Below are positions 33,504 through 41,020 of a stretch of 64,000 nucleotides of DNA, one piece after another. The stretch lies in the NCBI GenBank assembly GCA_016235865.1, contig JACRIK010000027.1:90213-154212 (forward strand), written 5' to 3'. The DNA is from Planctomycetota bacterium. Lineage in GTDB: Bacteria; Planctomycetota; MHYJ01; JACQXL01. The notes under the pieces are model-generated. The model did no database searches, had not been told where the DNA came from, and was given only the letters and a program-made list of their open reading frames with translations. The translations under genes and the position numbers were made by a program. Each line of letters opens with the position of its first letter. Positions within the stretch are counted from its first letter, which is position 1.

Positions 33504-34739
33504 TTATAAGACCGCTCCCTTTGATATAACCACAATCCCGCCCGGGCTGACGGTGAACCGCTGTTTATCGTCTTCTATATTATACCCGATTTGGGCGTGT
33601 TCCGGAATGACCACGTCTTTGTCGATGATGGCGTTCCTGATTTTGGCGTAGCGGCCGACCGTCACGTTCTCGAACAGGATGGAATTGGTTATCTTGGAAA
33701 AACTATGTATCCGGACATTAGGCGACAGGATGGAGTTGCTGACCTGTCCGCCGCTGACGATGCAGCCCGGCGAGACCATGGAATCCAGGGCCGTGCCGAT
33801 GCGCTCCGGCTGTTCGCCGCCGGCAAACACGAACTTGGGCGGCGGCAGGGGCGGCCGGGCCGTATGAATCGGCCAGTCGCTGTCATAGAGATTCAGCAGC
33901 GGAGTCACGCTGACCAGGTCCATATTGGCCTGGTAATAGGCGTCGATGGTGCCGACGTCGCGCCAGTATTTGGCCTGCTTTTTGTTCTCGTCCACGAAAT
34001 TGAATGCCAGGGTCTTGTATCTGCCCAGTGACTTGGGGATGATATCCCGGCCGAAATCGTGCGAACTGTTCTTGTCCTGCTCATCCTCATTGAGCAGTTT
34101 ATAGAGCACCTCGGTCTTGAAGACATAGATGCCCATGGAAGCCAGGCAGGAGTTGGGATTGGTAGGCAGGGTCCGGGCGTCCGGGCAGGCCGGCTTTTCC
34201 GCGAAACTGACGATGTTGTTGGCGCCGTCTATCTGCATGATGCCGTAGAGATTCGCGGTCTCGCGCGGCACCTCGATGGCCGAGACCGTAATATCGGCAT
34301 TGCTGTCCCGGTGGGCCCGCAGGATATAACTGTAATCCATTTTGTAGACATGGTCGCCGGCCAGGATGAGCACGTATTCCGGATTCTCCTTCTCGATGGA
34401 ATAGAGATTCTGGTGCACCGCGTCGGCCGTGCCCAGGTACCAGCGGTCCGAGACGCGCTGCTGGGGCGAGATGGGCTCGATGTATTCGCCCAGCGACTGG
34501 GACAGGAAATTCCAGCCCTCGCGGATATGCCGGTTCAGGGACACGCACTTATACTGGACCAGGACCAGGATCTTGCGCAGGTTGGAATTGATGGCGTTGG
34601 ACAGCGAGAAATCAATGATCCGGTAGATACCGCCGAATGGGACGGCCGGCTTGGTCCGGTCGCGGGTTAACGGCTCCAGCCGTTCGCCTTTTCCCCCGGC
34701 CAGGACCACCACCATCACCTTCTTAAGCAGTTTTACCAT
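33504..34739 (-). CDS. glgC: Glucose-1-phosphate adenylyltransferase
   Basis: This 411-residue enzyme makes ADP-glucose from glucose-1-phosphate and ATP for glycogen synthesis. Motifs are VVVLAGGKGERLEPLTRDRTKPAVPFGG (nucleotide binding), IIDFSLSNAINSNL, WYLGTADAVHQNL, the substrate loop IVSFAEKP, and a C-terminal left-handed beta-helix with hexapeptide-like repeats (SPGCIVSGGQVSNSILSPNVRI). The length matches the family. No other glycogen genes lie next to it. Confidence 0.96.
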   Translation of the reverse strand: MVKLLKKVMVVVLAGGKGERLEPLTRDRTKPAVPFGGIYRIIDFSLSNAINSNLRKILVLVQYKCVSLNRHIREGWNFLSQSLGEYIEPISPQQRVSDRWYLGTADAVHQNLYSIEKENPEYVLILAGDHVYKMDYSYILRAHRDSNADITVSAIEVPRETANLYGIMQIDGANNIVSFAEKPACPDARTLPTNPNSCLASMGIYVFKTEVLYKLLNEDEQDKNSSHDFGRDIIPKSLGRYKTLAFNFVDENKKQAKYWRDVGTIDAYYQANMDLVSVTPLLNLYDSDWPIHTARPPLPPPKFVFAGGEQPERIGTALDSMVSPGCIVSGGQVSNSILSPNVRIHSFSKITNSILFENVTVGRYAKIRNAIIDKDVVIPEHAQIGYNIEDDKQRFTVSPGGIVVISKGAVL

Positions 34740-34982
34740 GGGAATATATTATTATATAGTAGCCGGGGAGTCAAGGAAAATAAACCACAGATAATCGCTA
34801 ACGCGCCTGTCCCGGCAGTATTTGCCCGTTCCGGGTTCTCGCCCTGAGAACCCGTCAGGGTTCGTAGGGTCGGGAGTCTCTGCGGTGTTCCGATAACTTC
34901 GGGGCTACGCCAAGAATCTGTTATTTTAAGGTTGACAGAAACTGAAAAAGTGCTATAATCTTTTGGCACGAAAGGATATTCT

Positions 34983-35207
34983 ATGACACAGATTAAAATC
35001 GTGGTTGAAAAGCACCCTGATGGTTATGTCGCATATCCGTTAGGCCTGAAGGGCGTGGTGGTCGGCCAGGGCAATACCTACGAACAGGCGCTGGCTGATG
35101 TAAAATCGGCCATTCTTTTCCATATCAAGACCTTTGGCAAGGCGGTCCTGAAGGTAGAACCGCGGATTCTTGATGCCTTTGTGGCCGAAGCAGGAGTAAA
35201 GGTTTAA
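34983..35207 (+). CDS. HicB-like antitoxin
   Basis: This 74-residue protein shows the HicB partial RNase H-like fold: IKIVVEKHPDGYVAYPLGLKGVVVGQGNTYEQALADVKSAILFHI. The second domain is short, with no clear DNA-binding helix. GAAAGGA is 6 bases before ATG. Its last base is the first base of hicA's ATG. The order antitoxin-then-toxin is the less classic one. It marks the left edge of the accessory island. Confidence 0.85.
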   Translation: MTQIKIVVEKHPDGYVAYPLGLKGVVVGQGNTYEQALADVKSAILFHIKTFGKAVLKVEPRILDAFVAEAGVKV

Positions 35208-35446
35208 TGAGCAAGTTTCCGGTTGATGCCCATAAGCGAAAGGTGGTCAAGGCATTAGAAACACTGGGGTTCCAACTGGTCAGGGAAAAAGAGCACATCG
35301 CCATGCTCCGTAAAAACCCGGATGGAACATCCACGCCGCTAACCATGCCCAATCATCCCAGGATAAAGGCGTCCACCCTCAGGACCATCTGCACCCAATC
35401 AGGCATCGACCGGGACGAATTCCTGGATGCTTACCAGAAAGCATAA
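35207..35446 (+). CDS. HicA-like mRNA interferase toxin
   Basis: This 79-residue protein has the double-stranded-RNA-binding-like HicA fold: KRKVVKALETLGFQLVREKEHIAMLRKNPDGTSTPLTMPNHPRIKASTLRTICTQSGI. In HicA the catalytic histidine sits in a G-x-H context; here the matching position is KEHIAM. The downstream NHPRIKASTLRTI segment is fully kept. HicA cleaves mRNA and is neutralised by HicB. Overlap with hicB ensures coupling. Confidence 0.88.
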   Translation: MSKFPVDAHKRKVVKALETLGFQLVREKEHIAMLRKNPDGTSTPLTMPNHPRIKASTLRTICTQSGIDRDEFLDAYQKA

Positions 35447-35624
35447 GGATGTCACCAAAAGACACAAAGAATTCTCAGTGTCCTCTGTGCCGGAGTTTAC
35501 ACTGAGCAGATTCGATTCTCTCACTGTAAACTTAGCGAATGTGTGGCTAATCTGCGTAATCGGTGGCCCTGTGCGTAGCACTGGTCGGGAGTACCTACTG
35601 GAATGCACCGGGTACATCTGTGGT

Positions 35625-35690
35625 TTACACCACATACCCTAAAATGTAGATTACCAATTCCGTCGAATTTACTCCGGCTACATAGGCTTG
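35625..35690 (-). pseudogene. Duplicated 3' end of the fibre-like gene (22 codons)
   Basis: The minus strand reads QAYVAGVNSTELVIYILGYVV and a TAA stop, identical in protein to the end of the gene at 35767. 47 bases (35644-35690) repeat 35786-35832 with one difference. The last codons differ only synonymously (TTA/CTC, GGG/GGT, GTG/GTT, GTG/GTA, TAA/TGA). Element E2 abuts its upstream edge. It is probably the remnant of a second allele or paralogue. Confidence 0.85.
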
Positions 35691-35692
35691 TC

Positions 35693-35761
35693 TTAGAGCC
35701 AGTTAGGAGTCTGCAAGGACGACCTTTACTGGCTCTTAGATCCCGGCAGTCTTTGCCGGGG
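35693..35761 (-). repeat. Two-hairpin element, copy E2
   Basis: AGAGCCAGT (35695-35703) pairs with ACTGGCTCT (35728-35736). CCCGGCA pairs with TGCCGGG (35742-35748, 35754-35760). The loop on the minus strand starts AAAGG and ends CTCCTAA. It separates the true end of the fibre gene from the duplicated fragment. Confidence 0.75.
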
Positions 35762-35766
35762 CTACC

Positions 35767-36677
35767 TCATACAACATAACCGAGTATGTAGATTACCAAT
35801 TCCGTCGAATTTACTCCGGCTACATAGGCCTGCCACAACAGAGTTCTATCGGCCGCCACCGGCATCAGGACTGACCCGCCGTTGCTAATCCCCCCAAAAT
35901 TAACTGGCGGAGCCATGACCTGCAAGGCATACTCCGCTCCCACCTGGCGAAAGATGTAGGCCATCATCCCTCCATCGGTATAACTCTGGGTGATACAGGC
36001 GATGGAGACAATCACGCCCTTGGTGCCAGTCGGAATAATCGCCGAGAGGTCAACAGTTGCAGGTTGCGTTGTTGCAGTAATCCCGCCCAGGTCAAGGGCC
36101 GTAGCCGGCGCCGGAAGCATCGTCAACGTATTCCCGCCGCCCACGCCCGGGGCCAGCTTGGCCGCTGTAACTGATGCGTTCACGAGTTCGCTGGTCCCGA
36201 CAGAATTCGCCGCCATCTTGGCCTTGGTTACTGAACTCGTTGCCAATTTAGCTGTGGTGATACCGGCATCCGGTATCTTGGAGCCGATAACCGCATTATC
36301 CTGTATCTTACTCGTCCCCACACTCGCATCTTGTATCCGGTAACTGCATTATCCCTTATCTTCTCCGTTGTCACTGCCTGATTCGCCAGTTCATCCGTAT
36401 CAACCGCCGCCGTCTTGATATGCCGTTTCTCCACGCAATTATCAGCCAGCTTGGCCGCGCTGATGGAATTATCCGGTATGCCCACGGCCGGAACATCATC
36501 CCCCAGCTTAGCCAGCGTCACGGCCTTATCCGCAATATCCTCAGACCGGATAGTGGCGTTCTTAATCTTAGGCGAGGTCACCGCGTCATTGGCGATTTTA
36601 TCCTCAGTCACGGCTGACTCCGTAATCTGCGGCGTAGTCACCTGGGTGTTTGTAAAATATGTTTGTCTGTATGTCAT
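35767..36677 (-). pseudogene. Phage-fibre-like repeat protein, frameshifted
   Basis: Two frames together encode about 303 residues. The upstream frame (36677 to about 36340) has a repeat of about 10-14 residues of the type AVTxxKIxDNAV / SISAAKLAD, as in phage tail-fibre and collagen-like adhesins. The downstream frame (from about 36335) continues with KIQDNAVIGSKIPDAG and a non-repetitive C-terminal domain with ATALDLGGITATTQPATVDLS. The repeat register is kept across the junction if one base is added near ACCGG (36338-36342), so this is a single gene with a one-base deletion or an assembly error. AAAAGGA precedes the start, right after element E3. Confidence 0.75.
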
Positions 36678-36693
36678 AAATCAAATCCTTTTC

Positions 36694-36753
36694 TTAGAGG
36701 CTGTTAATCCGTCAGGATGTCACAGCCTCTTAGACCCCCGCGTTTCGCGGGGG
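36694..36753 (-). promoter_or_regulatory. Two-hairpin leader element E3 in front of fibre-like gene
   Basis: Minus strand: CCCCCGCG/CGCGGGGG hairpin, TCTAAG, AGAGGCTGT/ACAGCCTCT enclosing GACATCCTGACGGATTA, then CTAAGAAAAGGA. It ends 16 bases before the start codon at 36677. Confidence 0.75.
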
Positions 36754-36818
36754 ACACATTAATGTAGCGTGGTCGGGCCCCGCCCCCGTATGGGAGCGGG
36801 ACCACTCACGCTGTTGTT

Positions 36819-37613
36819 TTACACCAGCACTATCCTCGCATGTAACTTAAATTCCGGGTCAGCAAATTCATACTGTAACAAAGAGTCTACAGCCAGTCCT
36901 CCGACCACAAATGGTTTTACCCCTGTAGCCGAAAACCGGTTAGCCAGGTCCACCAGCCGGTCGTTCTGGTCCGCGATTTCCGTTGCCTCCATATCCGCCT
37001 TGAGAATGGTTATGCCGGTCGAAACCAGCAAACTGCTCAGGGCCGAACGGAACTGCTGCCTCAGGCCCGAGGCCGTAAAATCATACGGTTGTCCGGCCAG
37101 CACCTCCATATGCTTGGTCATCTTACTGGCCTTGGCGTCCCCGGTCATCCAATAAAGAACCTGGGGCGCAATCCGGCCCCGGATTTTATCACCCGTTATT
37201 CTCAGGATACCCTGGCCGGCCTTTTCAGCCCAGCGGTCCTTGGCATTATTGACCCGGTCCTTAAAGCGCTTGGCCTCAACGCCATCAACAGTGGCGAATG
37301 CCGCCTCGTAGTTCTGCATGAACTTGTTATACCCGTTGGCTAATCCCTTATAATGGGCCCGCTGGATATTCTTCTGGGTCTTGCCCGCCTCGGACACAAA
37401 GCCCGGGGCAATCATGGGATTCCATTTCTGGTTAGCCGGCTGGGCCACCTTGGACTGGTATTCGCCGTCAAAGGGCAGGACCTCGAGCATCCGGTCATGC
37501 ATGCGCATGGCGTTATTACTCAGTCCTTCGGCCCAACGTTCCGGCATATCCCCGGCCGGTTCCACGTTTAATGGTATAGTCACCAGCAAATCCAATTTAA
37601 TTTCGTCTGCCAT
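36819..37613 (-). CDS. Unknown 264-residue protein, possibly virion-like
   Basis: The protein is soluble, with no signal peptide or membrane helix: MADEIKLDLLVTIPLNVEP at the start, a long helical middle (KTQKNIQRAHYKGLANGYNKFMQNYEAAF), and a beta-rich end. I recognise no domain. It lies upstream of a fibre-like gene and is preceded by a two-hairpin element overlapping its leader (E4), a seven-codon ORF and another element (E5). A structural role in a phage-derived particle is a guess from the neighbourhood. Confidence 0.6.
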   Translation of the reverse strand: MADEIKLDLLVTIPLNVEPAGDMPERWAEGLSNNAMRMHDRMLEVLPFDGEYQSKVAQPANQKWNPMIAPGFVSEAGKTQKNIQRAHYKGLANGYNKFMQNYEAAFATVDGVEAKRFKDRVNNAKDRWAEKAGQGILRITGDKIRGRIAPQVLYWMTGDAKASKMTKHMEVLAGQPYDFTASGLRQQFRSALSSLLVSTGITILKADMEATEIADQNDRLVDLANRFSATGVKPFVVGGLAVDSLLQYEFADPEFKLHARIVLV

Positions 37614-37615
37614 TT

Positions 37616-37671
37616 TACTTACTGTTAGACCGCAGGGAGTTACAGTAAGTTATCCCGATGCATATCGGGGA
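37616..37671 (-). promoter_or_regulatory. Two-hairpin leader element E4
   Basis: Minus strand: CCCGATATGCATCGGG hairpin, ATA, ACTTACTGT/ACAGTAAGT enclosing AACTCCCTGCGGTCTA, then AAA and the ATG at 37613. The ribosome site would lie inside the hairpin arm (CAGTAAG), so folding could hide it. Confidence 0.65.
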
Positions 37672-37674
37672 AAA

Positions 37675-37698
37675 CTATTCTGCATCCCATACAGCCAT
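37675..37698 (-). CDS. Seven-codon ORF with strong Shine-Dalgarno
   Basis: AAAAGGAGG with 5-base spacing precedes ATG, then MAVWDAE and TAG. It sits between elements E5 and E4, 62 bases ahead of the 264-residue gene. It may be a leader peptide that controls folding of E4, or a remnant start of a deleted gene. Confidence 0.3.
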   Translation of the reverse strand: MAVWDAE

Positions 37699-37710
37699 CA
37701 CAGCCTCCTT

Positions 37711-37769
37711 TTAGAGCCAGTAGAAGCATAGCGACGTACTGGCTCTTATCCCGATAGTTTTTATCGGGG
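37711..37769 (-). promoter_or_regulatory. Two-hairpin leader element E5
   Basis: Minus strand: CCCGATA/TATCGGG hairpin, ATAAG, AGAGCCAGTA/TACTGGCTCT enclosing CGTCGCTATGCTTC, then AAAAGGAGG of the seven-codon ORF. Arms are 37713-37722 and 37737-37746. Confidence 0.75.
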
Positions 37770-37881
37770 TTATTGTAACAGCCGGGCGGCTGGCTGCGTC
37801 TTGCCGGCCCTATTCAAGCCCCGTACCCGTACGGGTGCGGGGAAGCCTGACGCCTATAGCCAGCCACACCGAACTGCAAAT

Positions 37882-37974
37882 TTATTTATTTATCCTCTTC
37901 TGGATTATGGTCAGCACGATATCAATTACCGTCCGAATAACCCGCTTCCAAAAATCAGATATTAACTTAGGCAT
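37882..37974 (-). CDS. 30-residue cationic amphipathic peptide
   Basis: GGAGG stands 5 bases before the ATG. The peptide begins MPKLISDFWKRVIRTVID and ends in QKRINK. It has nine Lys/Arg residues around one hydrophobic stretch (VIDIVLTII), which looks like an amphipathic helix that could touch membranes. The same frame is open upstream to 38187, but that part runs through element E6 and lacks a ribosome site. It could be a holin-like or toxin-like peptide of the island. No homologue is known to me. Confidence 0.5.
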   Translation of the reverse strand: MPKLISDFWKRVIRTVIDIVLTIIQKRINK

Positions 37975-38140
37975 ATCTGCCTCCGTTTCATTAAAGGGCT
38001 TAATTGCCCCTCTATAGATACAGGCCATCGGAAAGGTTTTGCCGATGTTGGCCTGTTTTGGATGAGGGCGTTTTGGCTTAACTCGTGAAATGGCCGGGGG
38101 ATAAAATTTCTGCTTAATTTTCAGGGTCGGAAAGGTTTTG

Positions 38141-38205
38141 CTAGAGCCAGTAGGAATGAAATGACATACTGGCTCTTGTGCCAGCATGCATTAGCATGCA
38201 CTGGT
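38141..38205 (-). repeat. Two-hairpin element, copy E6
   Basis: AGAGCCAGTA (38143-38152) pairs with TACTGGCTCT (38167-38176). The neighbouring second hairpin has different bases (GCATGC..GCATGC within CCAG/CTGG) instead of CCCG/CGGG. No ribosome site follows. Confidence 0.65.
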
Positions 38206-38514
38206 ACCGGAGTTGTAAGATATACCCAGCGCCGTATTTATCTTTGCGATAATCTTGTTCTTCCGGTTCAAAAGAGTCCGGTCACTGATCCGCAGCGCTT
38301 CAGTTAACAGCTTATTATCAATGACCATGTTGTTCCGTATGGCCGTCAGATACGCCATCTTGATTAGTTCCGTGTCCTCGGCATCCAGGCTGATGAGCAA
38401 TGGAGCGAACCGGAATATCAGCACGTCAAAAGAAACCGGCCGGCCGGCCTCAGGAACAGCCTGGTCTAAATCTTTTTCAAACGAGTTGTCAGCATTTTTA
38501 TCATAGGCACCCAT
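38191..38514 (-). CDS. Small regulator-like protein
   Basis: 107 residues. GGGGGAGG stands 4-5 bases before the ATG. The C-terminal half (DAEDTELIKMAYLTAI, NKLLTEALRISDRTLLNRKNKIIAKINTALG) looks like a helix-turn-helix of the sigma/response-regulator kind. The N-terminus is acidic. It is the first gene of the minus-strand run in the phage-like part of the island and lies just downstream of the 22-bp repeat array, so an autoregulatory or replication role is possible. No family is recognised. Confidence 0.6.
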   Translation of the reverse strand: MGAYDKNADNSFEKDLDQAVPEAGRPVSFDVLIFRFAPLLISLDAEDTELIKMAYLTAIRNNMVIDNKLLTEALRISDRTLLNRKNKIIAKINTALGISYNSGTSAC

Positions 38515-38749
38515 ACCGCCTCCCCCATAATCAGGCCCCTTGTCAAGTTTTTATCAAAAACGCCTGATTTCTTCGGCTATCCTCTTATTTTCAGGAAGGT
38601 TAAAAAATTTTGGCCTATCCTCTTAACCGGCAGAAATTTAAGGCAAAAAACCGCTCTTTTCCGGTGAAACCCACCCAAAATCGCCATACCCAAATATTTT
38701 GTAAAAAATTTTTCGCCGGGGGTGTAGGAACCTGTGGCGGACAGGCTTA
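38515..38749. other. AT-rich spacer between regulator-like gene and 22-bp array
   Basis: A/T tracts (AAAAAATTTT, CCAAATATTTTGTAAAAAATT) and no gene. An AT-rich stretch beside direct repeats is the usual plan of an iteron-type origin, but no initiator gene is recognised here. Confidence 0.45.
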
Positions 38750-39057
38750 TTTTCGAATAGCTTGATGCCCCTTTTCGAATAGATTGATACCCCTTTTCGA
38801 ATGGACCGATACCCGTTTCCGAATAGCCCGATACCGGTTTTCGAATGGAGACGCTCTCCTTTTCGCGCAGGGATATCCCCGTTTTCGAATAGAGATACCA
38901 TCCTTTTCGCGTGGAGGTATACCCGTTTTCGAATGGAGATATCCTCCTTTTCGCGCAGGGGTATCCCCGTTTTCGAATGGCGATATCCTCCTTTTCGAAT
39001 GGCCATACCCCCCTTTTCGAATGGCTCTATCCCCGTTTCCGAATGGCGACATCCTTT
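38750..39057. repeat. Tandem array, 14 units of exactly 22 bp
   Basis: Units start at 38750 and then every 22 bases to 39036. The consensus is TTTTCGAATGGNGATATCCCCS. Positions 1-5 are nearly invariant (TTTTC, TTTCC in units 4 and 14). Positions 7-11 vary between AATGG, AATAG, GCAGG-like and GTGG-like. The centre GGNGATATCC is close to palindromic. There are no spacers, so this is not CRISPR. 22 is not divisible by three, so open frames through the array shift register each unit. Confidence 0.95.
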
Positions 39058-39335
39058 ATGTGGCTGGAGGGGGTAGGGGTGTAGGTAACCCCCCCCTGTA
39101 AAAGTGACAATTTTTGTCGCTTTGAGCATCCCTGTGCGAAGCACTGGTCGGCTCAGCATGGCGTCAAGCCAGCGCACCGGGCCCTTTGCAAAGCAATGGT
39201 CGGGAGCACGCCAAAGGCGGCGCACCGGGAGGCACTCTCTACGTCCCCTGTATTCCGTATATTTACTTATATCTTATCACTTATAACTTATAACTTTCAA
39301 GGGGGATGGCTACTATATATGAAGACCGGATGGCC
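39058..39335. other. Spacer with two CCCTGTGC-type repeats
   Basis: G-rich stretch (39064-39097), the inverted repeat AGTGACAA/TTGTCGCT (39103-39121), then two adjacent copies of the CCCTKTGCRAAGCA..GCGCACCGGG repeat (39130-39181 and 39182-39230). No gene. Confidence 0.6.
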
Positions 39336-39986
39336 TCAAGCCAGGGCGGATTTGATAATCTTGAAATTCTCGGCGCTGTAATAACCCCGGTCTGCCGGCT
39401 CCAGAAGCGAGCCGAGCTTGACCGTATAATCTTTTTTGGTAAAGGACTCTATCACCCGCAGGATTTTTTCCGCCTCAGCCGGTGCCGCGTCCGGCTTAAT
39501 CCCTTTTTTAATCAGGAATTCGATATCAAAGGCGTCGCGGATTTCCTTCCGGCTGAGCAAGGCGGCTATCTTGGCGCGCATCATCTCTTCCGGCGCCGCG
39601 GTCCGGACATAAACCTGCCGGTCCGCATACGGGCTGTAGGCAATCGATTGCGCGGTCTTTATCAGCTTCGGCTCTTTCCTGATTTCTATCTTCAAACTGC
39701 GCGGATAATCAGGCGATTTTATTTCAAAAAGCATGGTCTGGAATTTATCGGCCGAATCCCGGAGCTGGTAAAATCCGGCCAGTTCGGCCCGGATTTTGCG
39801 GTAAAGCTTCTTCTGGTCGGTATCGCCGGTCAGCCAGAAATCCAGGTCAACCGAAAACCGGTTCAGCCCGTAACACAGCCTGAGCATCGTCCCGCCGATA
39901 AAGATAAGCCGGTTTAGGACCCTGATGCTGTTGAGTTTTTCCAGCGCCTCTAATTCAAACCGCTCGTGTTTCTTTAAATCTTGCAT
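39336..39986 (-). CDS. AbiEii-type nucleotidyltransferase toxin
   Basis: 216 residues. The nucleotidyltransferase motif GGTMLRLCYGLNRFSVDLDFWL (residues about 31-52) carries the GG(T/S)..R.S.DLDF signature of AbiEii/AbiGii toxins. DAFDIEFLIKKG lies in the C-terminal half. The family adds nucleotides to tRNA or blocks growth upon phage attack and is held in check by an AbiEi-type antitoxin. It overlaps the antitoxin gene by 13 bases. Confidence 0.88.
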   Translation of the reverse strand: MQDLKKHERFELEALEKLNSIRVLNRLIFIGGTMLRLCYGLNRFSVDLDFWLTGDTDQKKLYRKIRAELAGFYQLRDSADKFQTMLFEIKSPDYPRSLKIEIRKEPKLIKTAQSIAYSPYADRQVYVRTAAPEEMMRAKIAALLSRKEIRDAFDIEFLIKKGIKPDAAPAEAEKILRVIESFTKKDYTVKLGSLLEPADRGYYSAENFKIIKSALA

Positions 39987-40561
39987 AACTCCCTCGCAAT
40001 CCGCCCGGTCCGGGCCGGGAATGGTTTCAGGATGGTTTTAAGCCTCTTTTTATCCAGTCCGCCCAAATCAAGCGAACTGAAATCAATCTTATATTTACCG
40101 GCCGAATAAAGATAGACCGCGTCCAGAAATGCCTTTTCCGGGGTGGCGATGAAAAACCCGTCTTGCTTGACGAACCCGGAATAATAATCTGGTTTGATTT
40201 TATAGAAATTAAAAGCCGTGTCCCGGACCTGATACCGGACCGAGCGTTTTATTGAAACGCTCTCGAAGAAATTACGCTGGACCTGGGTGGTCACCCCGTA
40301 AAAAGCCAGGGCGGTCATGAAAGAGATATAAGACGGCACCTGGATCAGGTTGGCCAGGCGGAAGAACTCCGGGGTTTCCAGCGACGGCCATTTCTGGCCG
40401 GCCACATACATATTATTCTTCAGGCGGACAAAAGCGCCGGCCTGGGCATAGCGGGTAGCCAGGACCCGGGCCGAGGCCGGCTGTATCCCGGCCGTCCGGG
40501 CCAGTTCCTCCACCGTGAAAAAAAGCGTGCCCTGCAATTTCTGTAACAACTGGTAATTCAT
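39974..40561 (-). CDS. AbiEi-type antitoxin / transcriptional repressor
   Basis: 195 residues. The N-terminal winged-helix (LLQKLQGTLFFTVEELARTAGIQPASARVLATRYAQAGAFVRLKNNMYV) is followed by the AbiEi core with LANLIQVPSYISFMTALAFYG and ATPEKAFLDAVYL. The protein should bind its own promoter and counter the toxin. It is encoded first, as in AbiE systems. GCTGATTTAACCGATT upstream belongs to the AACAGGATT-type repeat. Confidence 0.87.
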   Translation of the reverse strand: MNYQLLQKLQGTLFFTVEELARTAGIQPASARVLATRYAQAGAFVRLKNNMYVAGQKWPSLETPEFFRLANLIQVPSYISFMTALAFYGVTTQVQRNFFESVSIKRSVRYQVRDTAFNFYKIKPDYYSGFVKQDGFFIATPEKAFLDAVYLYSAGKYKIDFSSLDLGGLDKKRLKTILKPFPARTGRIARELCKI

Positions 40562-40903
40562 ATAATCGGTTAAATCAGCTCAATCCGCTTACCTTCCAGG
40601 GATAGATAATTAACAATAATGATAACTATATATATTTACTGCAAATGTCAAGAAAAATCATAGGGAGATTAAAAATTGTCACTTTGCGCATGAAACGGGC
40701 TGTTTTACAAAAACGGTGCCTTAAAAGTCAGATATTTAGAGGATTACCGGGCGTGGTGTGTGTCACCGGACCGGCGCTCCTCAGCTCCTTTCTCCTGGGA
40801 CACCCTCCTTCGCCCTTTGGGTTTTTTCCGGTGACACCCTTTCGCTGCGTATTTACTTTTCCGTGCGTTCCGGAATTTGGGGGACACCTTACTTAATTAT
40901 CTT
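40562..40903. other. Repeat-filled spacer upstream of AbiE pair
   Basis: Contains AT-rich sequence that may be the AbiE promoter region, AAAATTGTCACTTTGCGCAT (40673-40691, similar to 39111-39128), the inverted GTTTTACAAAAAC, and a GTGTGTCACCGG..GGTGACACCC repeat (40757-40840). No gene seen. Confidence 0.5.
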
Positions 40904-41020
40904 TTATTTTTTTACCTTTGTTTTGCGTTTGGCTGCTTTGACCTTCTTTGCCCGGATAATCTTTATCTTGACCGGCCCGATAAGTACTTTACCCTGGATT
41001 TGATGTTCATCGTGGTGCAT
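40904..41020 (-). CDS. Small basic protein (38 aa), hypothetical
   Basis: Begins MHHDEHQIQGKVLIGPVKIK and ends in RKTKVKK. It is highly basic and Lys-rich, with no membrane segment. AGGATA stands about 10 bases before the ATG. The composition resembles small nucleic-acid-binding proteins, but it is too short to identify. Confidence 0.4.
   Translation of the reverse strand: MHHDEHQIQGKVLIGPVKIKIIRAKKVKAAKRKTKVKK

Larger units (their letters stand above)
35447..35766. other. Gene-poor spacer with repeat element and duplicated gene end
   Basis: It holds one copy of the CCCTGTGC..GCACCGGG repeat (35567-35612), the 22-codon fibre-gene fragment (35625-35690) and two-hairpin element E2 (35693-35761). 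The first 120 bases resemble degraded ACACAAAG/CTCTGTG-type intergenic repeats. Confidence 0.6.

Noticed and set aside
37975-38187. Longer (101-residue) version of the 30-residue peptide
   Set aside because: The extra part runs through element E6 and has no Shine-Dalgarno, whereas the internal ATG has GGAGG at 5 bases.
38750-39057. CRISPR array
   Set aside because: Units are contiguous 22-mers with no spacers and no cas genes nearby.
38747-39225. Coding genes through the 22-bp array on both strands
   Set aside because: The period shifts the frame each unit; open frames on both strands and in several phases are a by-product of the repeat, with no ribosome sites.
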